From Sinorhizobium meliloti (GTDB lineage: Bacteria > Pseudomonadota > Alphaproteobacteria > Rhizobiales > Rhizobiaceae), in contig NZ_CP141212.1 of the NCBI RefSeq assembly GCF_035610345.1, forward strand, positions 1,059,976-1,123,975: a stretch of 64,000 nt of DNA, given 5' to 3'. Positions 34,602 to 42,639 of this stretch are shown here, piece after piece. The translations under genes and the position numbers were made by a program. Every line of letters begins with the position of its first letter. Position 1 is the stretch's first letter. Below the pieces are notes generated by a model. The model was given only the letters and a program-made list of their open reading frames with translations, searched no databases and was not told the origin of the DNA.

Positions 34602-37600
34602 TTAGAGGACGGAAGCCGAGAACGCCTGGTCCAGCCGACGGGCGAAACGCTGGTGGAACGGCGTCTTGCCGATGATCGTGAGATGGTTTGTGCCGGTGAC
34701 GATCTCCGACACGGTGGCGTTCGGCGAATAGCGGCGCCAGTCGATGACGTTGAGCGCGCGTGTGAGGGAGTCTTCCGCGGCAAAGGCATGAATGCGGAAA
34801 TCGGACGGGGCGAGGCGGTAGTTGCGGAAGATCATCGCATTGTCGATGAGGATCCAGAACGTGTGCTCCTCCGAGCCGATATCCGGCCCATCTGTCGGCA
34901 GGGTGACGTTGTTCTTGACGATATGGGAGAGGAACTGTTCGTAGACCTCCGCATCCATGGCGGCAAAGAGGCGCTTCCAGTCCTCGCGCATCGGTGTTGT
35001 CATGAGCCATTGCTTCACGGCGGCATTGGTCCGCTCGCGAACATCCTCGGCGAAGCGCGGCATGACGCCGAGGGTGAACTCCTCGTCCATGTCGCACACG
35101 TCGACCATGCCGATCATGCGGAGATCGATGTCGGTGCCGAGCTGGCGCGCCGCCTCATAGGCCAGCAGGCCGCCCCAGGACCAGCCGAGAAAGGCGCAGG
35201 GCCGGCCCTGCGCCTGCCGGCGCACCGCCTCCGCATACCGCGCCGTGATGTCCTCGACACGGGTGCTCAGCGTTTTCGTCTCGGTTAGCGAGTAGCAGAT
35301 GAAGCCGGTCGCCGGCTGGTCCGGGCCGAGATAGTCCACCAGCCGCATATATTCGCGGGTACTGACGAGAAGGCCGGGGAAGCAATAGAGCACCGGCTTT
35401 TCGCCGTTGCGGCGGAGATAGACGACATCGACACCCGCCTCATCGCGTCCGCCTTCGACGGCGAGCGCAAGGTCGCGGATGGTCGGGTGGTTGAACATGT
35501 CGGCAATCGACAGCGGCCATTCGGGATGGCGCATCTTCAAGCGCGAGACGATGCGCACCGCCGCCAGGGATTGCCCGCCGATGTCGAAGAAGTTCTCGGT
35601 CACGCCGATCTCGCCGATATCGAGAACATCCTGCCAGACCTCGCGGATCGCCGTCTCATTGTCGGTTGCCGGCGAAAAAAGCGCCCGTTCGATGCGCGGA
35701 GCGGGGAGGGCGGCGCGGTCCAGCTTGCTGTTCGGGCCCATGGGAAGGGCGTCGATGAGCATAATGGTCTGCGGCACCATATAGTCGGGCAGGGCGGCGA
35801 CGGCCACGCGCCGCAGGTCGGTGGCGCTGAGCGCCTCGCCCTCACACGGCACCACATAGGCCACGAGGAAGCTGCGCCCGCCTTCACTGTGCAGCAGCAC
35901 CACGGCCTCGGCGACGCGCCGGTCGGAGCGCAGCACGGCTTCGATCTCGCCCGGCTCTATGCGGAAACCGCGCAGCTTGATCTGATGATCGACGCGGCCG
36001 GCGAATTCGACGATGCCGTCCTCCCGCCAGCGGCCGAGGTCGCCGGACTTGTAGAGCCGTCCCGTCCCGGAGAACGGATCGGGGATGAAGCGGTCCGCCG
36101 TAAGCTCCGGCTGGCCGAGATAGCCGCGCGCGATGCCGCTGCCGCCGATATAGATCTCGCCAATGACGCCGACCGGCACGGGCGCGAGATCGGCGTCGAG
36201 CACATAGATGCGTCGGTCGCCGACGCCGCGGCCGATCGGCGCAACGGCGCCCTCGAAGCGCGTGCCGGCCGGAATCTTCCAGATCATCGGCGTCATGATC
36301 GTCTCGGTCGGACCGTAGCCGTTGATCAGCAGTTTTGCCTGGAGGTTTTCCGTGATCATGTCGAACACGGCCTGCGACAGCGCCTCGCCGCCGAAGGAAT
36401 AGAGCCGCAGGCGGGGAATGTCTGCATTCTCCCCGGCATATTCGGCAAGGCCGCGCACATAGCTGGTCGGCAGGCTGGCATTATTGACGCCATGCCTGAC
36501 CATCATGGCGAAGGCGTCTTCCGGCGTTGCCAGCCTGTCGGGGGCGAGCACCACGCCGCCCCCGGCCATCAGGGGGACCATCCAGCGTTCATGGCCGCCA
36601 TCGGAGGTGAAGGGCAGCACGGGATACTCGCAAGACTCCTCGCTCATTTCGTATATTCGGAGCGTGGCCTTGCAATGATGCGCCAGCGGCCCGTGTTCGA
36701 CGGCAACGCCCTTCGGCACGCCGGTCGAGCCCGAGGTGTAGATCACATAGGCAAGCTGGTCCGGCGCAATGACCGTGGCCGGCGCGGTCTCGGCCTCGCC
36801 GGAAAGGTCGGTCGCGTCGAGATTGAGCATTGGCGTGCCGATGTCGCCCGGCAGGTTGGCGATATGCCGCGTGCGGGAAATGACGAGCGACAGGCCGGGC
36901 GCGGTGAGGATATGCCGGTTGCGCGCTTCGGGGTGATCCGGCTCGACCGGGGTGAAGGCGCCGCCCGATTTCAGCACGGCGAGAATGGCGACGATCGCAT
37001 CGATCGACTTTTCGAGCGCCACGGCGACCCGCCTTTCCGGACCGATGCCTAGGGCGATCAGGCGATGGGCCAGCCGGTTGGCGGCGGTCTCGAGCTCGCC
37101 ATGGGTGACCGAACGCTCGCCCTGAGCTACGGCGAAGGCATGCGGCCGGCGCCGGGCTTCGGCCGAAATGACCTCGTGGATGGGCGTGCCGTCATCGGGC
37201 GCGGGCGTATCCGGATAGGGTGCGGAAAGCCGGTCCAGCTCTTCGCGTGAAACGAAGGGGATGCATTTGATCGGCTCGTCCGGATGGCTGGCGAGCCGCG
37301 CCAGGGCAATCGCCAGATCATCGGCAAAACGGGCGACCTGCTTGCGATCGAGTTTCTGCGGATCGAAGCCGAAGCTGACGCCCAGCGTCTCGTCGGAAAG
37401 ACGGCGGACGGTCACCACCAGCTCCGCATCCCGGCGGGCCGGCGGTTCGGCAATGGTGCGCACGCCGTCCATCCCGGCGAAGCGGAAGGGCGGGCGCACG
37501 TCGAGAAGCGTCCTGGCGAGGCTGGTCGTGTCGAAGGCTTCGTCACGGCGCAGCAGCGCGTCGGCCAGCGCTTCGAAGGGCACGGACCGTGCGGCGGCGG

Positions 37601-38543
37601 TCAAGATCTCCGTTTCGAAGGCGGCACGGGCATCCGCGAGCGTCATGTCGCCGCCGAGCGCGGCCGTCAGGATCAGCACATCCTCGCTGCGGGCGGCGAC
37701 GGCGGGTGCGGAAGGCCGGGCGACGAGGCCGATGCGCTGCGCGCCGTGACCGGAATGCCGGCGGAGGGCGATCCCGAGGGCGCCGAGAACGCGGCGTGTC
37801 GTTTCGTCGATCGACTGTTCCCGGGAGACGGGCAGTACCAGCAGGTGTTCGGCCCAGGTCTCCTCAAGGCGATCCTGCCCTGTCGCGGCCTGCGGAGCCA
37901 ATACGGCAACGCTGTCCTGCGCCGTCAGCCGTTGGAACCAGAAATCGACCAGAGCCTGCGCCGGAACGCGCGACGCACCGTTTCTGGCCATCCAGCCCGC
38001 AACGGCTCCGCCGTCCGTAGCCGCGGGGGCCTCCCCACCGAGAAAGCGAAAGAAATCCGTCGCGAGAAGGTCGAGCGTCGCCGTATCGGCCAGCACGGCA
38101 TGCAGCGAAAACACCGCGCCGACGGCCAGACCGTTCTCCGTGGCAAGGATGAAGCGTGCCGGATTGCCACCCGCAAGATCGACCGGGCGGTTCCTTTCCG
38201 CCGCGGCGGCCTCGGACAGCACCCTGTAGGGATCGCCCGCGCCAGCCACTTCCAGCACGGCGACAGCCTCGCCGCTCGTCCGCACCTGCTGCACCGCGCC
38301 GCCGGCGCGCGCTTCGAAACGCGTGGTGACCAGGGGGTGGCGTCGCGACAGGAGGGCCAGTGCCTCGCGCGCCGTCGCAAGGGCGACCGGCGGGAAGGTA
38401 ACGCCGAGAATTTGCCGCCCGTAGACGGCTTCGTTGCCCGTCTCCGACAAGAGCCAGATTCGCGATTGCGCCGGCGAAAGCGAACATTTCGCTACGGGAG
38501 CGAAGTCGTTTGCCGCCTTGGCGTTCCGATCATGAATTGTCAT
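34602..38543 (-). CDS. Single-module NRPS (C-A-T-TE) for hydroxamate siderophore
   Basis: 1313 residues. A condensation-like domain (from ~20) starts LSPAQSRIWLLSE; its HHxxxDG motif reads LHAVLAD at ~147-153, with the second His kept but Asp lost. The adenylation domain (~450-950) has YVIYTSGSTGVPKGVAVEH, NGYGPTETIMTP, GRLYKSGDLGRW and VDHQIKLRGFRIEPGEIE. The carrier domain has the pantetheine Ser in FFDIGGQSLAAVR (~995). The thioesterase (~1080-1313) has GWSWGGLLAYEA and a late His in GTNHLTII. One module ending in TE is the layout of VbsS, which builds a cyclic trimer iteratively. The substrate is inferred, not read. Confidence 0.9.
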   Translation of the reverse strand: MTIHDRNAKAANDFAPVAKCSLSPAQSRIWLLSETGNEAVYGRQILGVTFPPVALATAREALALLSRRHPLVTTRFEARAGGAVQQVRTSGEAVAVLEVAGAGDPYRVLSEAAAAERNRPVDLAGGNPARFILATENGLAVGAVFSLHAVLADTATLDLLATDFFRFLGGEAPAATDGGAVAGWMARNGASRVPAQALVDFWFQRLTAQDSVAVLAPQAATGQDRLEETWAEHLLVLPVSREQSIDETTRRVLGALGIALRRHSGHGAQRIGLVARPSAPAVAARSEDVLILTAALGGDMTLADARAAFETEILTAAARSVPFEALADALLRRDEAFDTTSLARTLLDVRPPFRFAGMDGVRTIAEPPARRDAELVVTVRRLSDETLGVSFGFDPQKLDRKQVARFADDLAIALARLASHPDEPIKCIPFVSREELDRLSAPYPDTPAPDDGTPIHEVISAEARRRPHAFAVAQGERSVTHGELETAANRLAHRLIALGIGPERRVAVALEKSIDAIVAILAVLKSGGAFTPVEPDHPEARNRHILTAPGLSLVISRTRHIANLPGDIGTPMLNLDATDLSGEAETAPATVIAPDQLAYVIYTSGSTGVPKGVAVEHGPLAHHCKATLRIYEMSEESCEYPVLPFTSDGGHERWMVPLMAGGGVVLAPDRLATPEDAFAMMVRHGVNNASLPTSYVRGLAEYAGENADIPRLRLYSFGGEALSQAVFDMITENLQAKLLINGYGPTETIMTPMIWKIPAGTRFEGAVAPIGRGVGDRRIYVLDADLAPVPVGVIGEIYIGGSGIARGYLGQPELTADRFIPDPFSGTGRLYKSGDLGRWREDGIVEFAGRVDHQIKLRGFRIEPGEIEAVLRSDRRVAEAVVLLHSEGGRSFLVAYVVPCEGEALSATDLRRVAVAALPDYMVPQTIMLIDALPMGPNSKLDRAALPAPRIERALFSPATDNETAIREVWQDVLDIGEIGVTENFFDIGGQSLAAVRIVSRLKMRHPEWPLSIADMFNHPTIRDLALAVEGGRDEAGVDVVYLRRNGEKPVLYCFPGLLVSTREYMRLVDYLGPDQPATGFICYSLTETKTLSTRVEDITARYAEAVRRQAQGRPCAFLGWSWGGLLAYEAARQLGTDIDLRMIGMVDVCDMDEEFTLGVMPRFAEDVRERTNAAVKQWLMTTPMREDWKRLFAAMDAEVYEQFLSHIVKNNVTLPTDGPDIGSEEHTFWILIDNAMIFRNYRLAPSDFRIHAFAAEDSLTRALNVIDWRRYSPNATVSEIVTGTNHLTIIGKTPFHQRFARRLDQAFSASVL

Positions 38544-38707
38544 TTCTTCGCCGTTCTCTCGATGGAATCGAAATGTATTATGTGGCGCGAATATAGGTAT
38601 AGTATCGGCTTCGTGATTTTCGCGATCGTGAAGCTCTTTTGCCCTATATGCGCGCCTTTAGCGCGCCGATGGACTGTCGTCCGGCCAGCCGTTACATCGA
38701 CGCCAAC

Positions 38708-38786
38708 CAATGACGAATGAGCCGCGCGCGAATTCAGAAAAAAAGCTGAAAATAATCTGAATTCGACGTGGCCTCATTCGTCATTG
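38708..38786. promoter_or_regulatory. Nested 79-bp palindrome: two mirror-image ECF-type promoters
   Basis: Outer arms CAATGACGAATGAG (38708-38721) and CTCATTCGTCATTG (38773-38786) and inner arms CGAATTCAGA (38729-38738) and TCTGAATTCG (38756-38765) are both perfect and share one centre at 38747. On each strand this gives TGAAT-N16-CGTC, close to the iron-starvation sigma pattern (PvdS type TAAAT-N16/17-CGT). The rightward copy precedes the acyltransferase gene by ~65 bp and the leftward one precedes the NRPS by ~165 bp. The remaining spacer 38544-38847 shows no gene. Confidence 0.7.
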
Positions 38787-38847
38787 TCGAACCATCGGCC
38801 GCGCGTGGACCGCTGGCCGGCCCCGCGTTTCGAAAGTGGAGAAGACC

Positions 38848-39993
38848 ATGAATGCCTATGTCGCCGTCAGCGAAACGATGGGGGAGAAGCCCGATGGCCT
38901 TGAGTTGCCGGCGACGGGAGCGCTCAGTCACACGCTTGCTTACGGACAGCCGCTTCGTGTCCTGCCGAGCGAGGCTCCTGGCGGCTTTCGCGTCGAGCAC
39001 GAGGGAGAAGAGGTGGCGTCGGGCTCGCTCTCCAGCCCGTCCGCCCGCCTGCTGACCTTCCAGGCTTTGCCGGTCTCGCAGGTTGCTGCCGCCGATATCG
39101 TCGGCGCCGTTCTGGAATCGGTCCTCGCCTGCAATCCGGCGTTGAGCGCCGTTGAGGTGGAGTTTGCCGATGGCAGTTTCGTGCAGGACCTCCTTCGCAC
39201 CGGCGCGCTCGAACGCCATGGCGAGCGGCTGCTCGCGCGGCCGGAAACCTTCTTCCAACTGGCAAGGCCGTGGCTCGGAGGCGTTCCCGCCGCCTATCCC
39301 GAAGCTGTGACGCTGACGAACGGCGCGCTTCATCCGCAGCGCCCGCCGAAACCCGCGGGCCGCGTCTATAGCCGCTTCATTCCCTGGTTGAACACTGACC
39401 TCGCCTTCCATGTCGCCGATGTCGAGGCGGATCTGCCGCATTTCCATCGCTGGATGAACGATTCCCGCGTGGCGGCGATTTGGGAGGACAATGGCGAACT
39501 CTCTTACCATCGAGATTTCATCGCCGGCCGCCTTGCCGATCCGCGCACGCTGCCCTTGATCGGAACCTTCGGCGACGTGCCCTTCGGCTACTTCGAACTC
39601 TACTGGGCCAAGGAGGACCGGATTGGCCCGCATTACGAGGCCGATGGTTATGATCGCGGCTGGCATGTGGCGATCGGCGAGGACGATTTCCGTGGCAAGG
39701 CGTTCGTCAGCGCCTGGCTGCCCTCGCTGATGCATTACATGTTCCTCGCCGATGCGCGCACCCGCCGCATCGTCGGCGAGCCGATCCACCACCACCGCCA
39801 GCAGATCCGCAATCTGGACCGTTCCGGCTTCGCCAAAGTCAAGCACGTCCAGTTCCCTCATAAGAAGGCGCTTCTCGTCATGCTGCTGCGCGAGCGCTTT
39901 TTCATGGATCGGCTGCTTTTTCCCGATCTCACTGGCCTCGGCGGGCCGGACGGCCTGCCCGCCCTCGGATCGCTCGCCAGAGACGCCGCGTGA
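38848..39993 (+). CDS. IucB/RhbD-like hydroxylamine N-acyltransferase
   Basis: A 381-residue GNAT-fold enzyme of the siderophore acyltransferase family that acylates N-hydroxylysine or N-hydroxyornithine. The N-terminal ~170 residues are a non-conserved extension. The C-terminal domain starts YSRFIPWLNTDLAFHVADVE and contains FHRWMNDSRVAAIWED, GYFELYWAKEDRIGPHY, DRGWHVAIGEDDFRGK and the final KVKHVQFPHKKALLVML. GGAG precedes the ATG at 38848. The acyl donor could be acetyl-CoA or a hydroxyacyl-CoA; an ester-linked product would need a hydroxyacyl group. Confidence 0.87.
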   Translation: MNAYVAVSETMGEKPDGLELPATGALSHTLAYGQPLRVLPSEAPGGFRVEHEGEEVASGSLSSPSARLLTFQALPVSQVAAADIVGAVLESVLACNPALSAVEVEFADGSFVQDLLRTGALERHGERLLARPETFFQLARPWLGGVPAAYPEAVTLTNGALHPQRPPKPAGRVYSRFIPWLNTDLAFHVADVEADLPHFHRWMNDSRVAAIWEDNGELSYHRDFIAGRLADPRTLPLIGTFGDVPFGYFELYWAKEDRIGPHYEADGYDRGWHVAIGEDDFRGKAFVSAWLPSLMHYMFLADARTRRIVGEPIHHHRQQIRNLDRSGFAKVKHVQFPHKKALLVMLLRERFFMDRLLFPDLTGLGGPDGLPALGSLARDAA

Positions 39994-41360
39994 TGAAAAC
40001 CGCCGTGGACTTGAACGATCCGCGCCTCGTGCGGCTCGTTCTGGCGGTCGCGCTGCCGGCGGTGGCAGGCCTTGCCGCCAATGCCGGGCATCATGCGGTG
40101 AACGCGCTCTTCCTCGGCGCCCTCGGGCCGGAAGTGCTTGGAGGCGTCGGCCTCGTCATGCCGCTTTTTCTCCTGGTGGGCGCCACCGGCCAAGGGCTCG
40201 GCATCGGCCTCGCGACGCTTTTGGCGCGCCGACTCGGCGCCGGCGACCGCACGGGGGCAGCGGCCGTCGCGGTGACGGCGCTTGCGGCGACGATGCCCCT
40301 CGGCATCACCCTCTCCGTACCGATTTATCTCGGCTTACCGGCGTTTGCCGGCGCGCTCGGGCCAAGCGAGGCTCTGCTCGCGCCAGCCCTCGCTTACGGC
40401 CGTATGCTCGCACTCGGACTGACGCTCGGGCTGTTGCAGGTGGTCTGCGACTTCATCGCGATTGCCGAAGGCAATTCGCGCTTTTCCATGATCGTGCTGA
40501 TCGCAAGCTTCGCACTCAACGTCGTGCTCGACCCGATCTTCATCTTCGCCTTCGATCTTGGCGCCGCCGGCGCGGCTCTCGCCACGCTGCTTTCCGCAAC
40601 GGCGGCGCTGGCCTGCTATGCCGTCTATTTCCTGCGCAGATGGGGCAAAGTCGATCTTCTCGGCGGTAAAATCCGCTGGTCCCTGCTGGGGCCGATCGGG
40701 AAAATCGGCGTGCCCGCCGCCGCGACGACGCTCGCCACCGGCGTCGCCCTCCTCGTCCTGATGCGAGAGTCGGCGGTCCATGGCGGCGATACCGGCGTTG
40801 CGGCGACCGCCATCGCCGTGCGGATGATGACGCTCGGGCAGCTTCCCGTGCTCGGCTTCTGCCTTGGCGCGCAGAGCGTCGTGAGTCATGCCTTCGGCGC
40901 GGGCGATGCCGCGCGGCTGAAGAGCGTCATACGCTTCATGCTGGCCCTGACGATCCCGGCGACATTTCTCTATGCGGCGCTGCTGTTCTTTGCGGCTGAA
41001 CCGGTCGCGCGGCTCTTTACCGGCGACCCCGCGGTTGTCGCCGAGGCCGCAACCTGGTTGCGCGCGCTCTTCCCGGTCTTTCCGCTGGCCGCGTTCCAGT
41101 CCGTGCTGCTCGTGCTGCTGCAATCGCGGGGGAGAGCCGGGCTTTCGGCCCTCGTCGGGCTCGCGCCGCAAGGCTACCTGCTCATTCCGCTCCTTATTAT
41201 CCTGCCGCTATGGGCCGGCTTCGCCGGCGTTGCTGCCGCGCCTGCGGCGGCAGCCGTCCTGGCCGCCGTGCTCGGCCTTTTTGTCGCCCGGCACGAATGG
41301 TCCGCCATACCCCGAGCGATGGCCCCGCGTCTCGCCGATCCATCTATCGGCCCTTCCTGA
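39993..41360 (+). CDS. MATE-family efflux transporter (probable siderophore exporter)
   Basis: A 455-residue protein with ~12 hydrophobic helices in two similar halves: LAVALPAVAGLAANAGHHAV opens the first and IGKIGVPAAATTLATGVALL the second. LLVGATGQGLGIGLATLLARRLGAGD and QSVVSHAFGAGDAARLKSVI are the matching MATE loops of each half. The ATG overlaps the acyltransferase stop (TGATG). Its position inside the biosynthetic operon points to export of the siderophore; vicibactin loci use other transporter types. Confidence 0.87.
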   Translation: MKTAVDLNDPRLVRLVLAVALPAVAGLAANAGHHAVNALFLGALGPEVLGGVGLVMPLFLLVGATGQGLGIGLATLLARRLGAGDRTGAAAVAVTALAATMPLGITLSVPIYLGLPAFAGALGPSEALLAPALAYGRMLALGLTLGLLQVVCDFIAIAEGNSRFSMIVLIASFALNVVLDPIFIFAFDLGAAGAALATLLSATAALACYAVYFLRRWGKVDLLGGKIRWSLLGPIGKIGVPAAATTLATGVALLVLMRESAVHGGDTGVAATAIAVRMMTLGQLPVLGFCLGAQSVVSHAFGAGDAARLKSVIRFMLALTIPATFLYAALLFFAAEPVARLFTGDPAVVAEAATWLRALFPVFPLAAFQSVLLVLLQSRGRAGLSALVGLAPQGYLLIPLLIILPLWAGFAGVAAAPAAAAVLAAVLGLFVARHEWSAIPRAMAPRLADPSIGPS

Positions 41361-41376
41361 CATAAGAGGAAACACC

Positions 41377-42552
41377 ATGAACGAGCCCCTGAAAGTCGAC
41401 GCCTATCGCAATGCCGAGGCGCTGCTGCCGCAACGCGACGATCCGTTCGATGCCGCCGTGCCGCCGATCTACCAGACATCGCTCTTCCTCTTCGACAGCT
41501 ACGAGGAACTGGAGGACGTCTTTGCCGGCCGCTCGAAGAAGCCGATCTATTCGCGCGGCGACAATCCGACCGTGCGCCTGCTGGAGCGCCGCATCGCGGA
41601 TATGGAGGGCGCGGAGGATGCCCGCGCCTTTTCCAGCGGCATGGCGGCGATCGCCGCCGCGGTGCTCGCCTTCGTCGGCCCGGGCGACCGCATCGTTACT
41701 GTGCGGCACGTCTATAGCGATGCCTTCCGCTTCTTCGAGAAGGTGCTGAAGCGCTTCGGAATCCTCGTCGACTATGTCGACGGTACCGATACGGAGGCGA
41801 TGGTCGCCGCGCTGCCCGGCGCCCGCCTCGCATATCTGGAAAACCCGACCTCCATGGTCTTCGAACTGCAGGATCTGAAGGCGATCGGCGAGGCCGCCCG
41901 CCGTCACGGCGTCGTGACCATCGTCGACAATTCCTGGGCGACGCCGCTCTACCAGAACCCGCTCGATTTCGGAATTGATCTCGTCATTCACGCGGCGTCA
42001 AAGTATCTCGGCGGGCAAAGCGATACGGTTGCCGGCCTCGTCGCCGGCTCGAAGGCGCATATCGACCGGATCAATGGCGAGATCTATCCCTATACCGGCG
42101 CGAAACTCGCACCCTTCGAAGCCTGGCTGGTACTGCGCAATCTCGAAACCCTGCCGTTCCGCATGCGCCATCACCACGAGGCTGGCCTTGCCGTGGCTTC
42201 CTGGCTCCAGGCGCATGAGGATCTGACCGGCGTCTTGCATCCGGCTTTCTACGACCATCCCGGAAAGGCCGCCTTCCGCGGCTTCGGCGGCCTGTTCTCC
42301 TTCACGGTCTCGGACGGCATAGACGTGGCGGCCTTCGTCAATGCGCTGCGCCTGGTGCGCATCGGGGTGAGCTGGGGCGGGCCGGAAAGCCTCGTCGTGC
42401 CGGCCAAGGCTGCGCTCAGCATCTCGCCGGAAACCAACGTGTTCGCCCGCTTCGGCGTCAGCGATCGCACGATCCGCCTGAGTGTCGGGTTGCATTCTGC
42501 GGAAAGAGTCATCGCCGATCTGGATCAAGCCTTGCGGGCGGCGAAACGCTAG
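41377..42552 (+). CDS. Cys/Met-metabolism PLP enzyme (cystathionine synthase/lyase-like)
   Basis: A 391-residue fold-type I PLP enzyme. IYSRGDNPTVRLLERRIADM, the AFSSGMAAIAAAVLAF phosphate-binding turn, YLENPTS, the aspartate in VTIVDNSWATP and the Schiff-base Lys in IHAASKYLGGQSD are all intact, as in cystathionine gamma-synthase and beta-lyase. AGAGGA precedes the ATG. It lies 16 nt after the MATE gene, clearly in the siderophore operon, yet no sulfur step is expected there. It might act on an amino-acid precursor by elimination or replacement; the role is unknown. Confidence 0.82.
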   Translation: MNEPLKVDAYRNAEALLPQRDDPFDAAVPPIYQTSLFLFDSYEELEDVFAGRSKKPIYSRGDNPTVRLLERRIADMEGAEDARAFSSGMAAIAAAVLAFVGPGDRIVTVRHVYSDAFRFFEKVLKRFGILVDYVDGTDTEAMVAALPGARLAYLENPTSMVFELQDLKAIGEAARRHGVVTIVDNSWATPLYQNPLDFGIDLVIHAASKYLGGQSDTVAGLVAGSKAHIDRINGEIYPYTGAKLAPFEAWLVLRNLETLPFRMRHHHEAGLAVASWLQAHEDLTGVLHPAFYDHPGKAAFRGFGGLFSFTVSDGIDVAAFVNALRLVRIGVSWGGPESLVVPAKAALSISPETNVFARFGVSDRTIRLSVGLHSAERVIADLDQALRAAKR

Positions 42553-42639
42553 ACCGGGCGATATGCTTCCGCACCATGCCCGGAGCGGTGCAGCCCCGCC
42601 GCTCCGCTCCCCGACATTACTCCAATTTCCAGAGACACC

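Noticed and set aside
32675..34789. A single long open frame joining the hydroxylase and sequence beyond it
   Set aside because: Only 33376-34579 resembles the hydroxylase. The rest is antiphase to the PPTase gene, Arg/Pro-rich and without family similarity. The true C-terminus is in another frame.
38708..38786. Palindrome as an IRO/RirA site or a plain transcription terminator
   Set aside because: No TGA-N9-TCA match, no T run after the stem, and it lies between two divergent starts. The outward TGAAT-N16-CGTC pairs fit promoters better.
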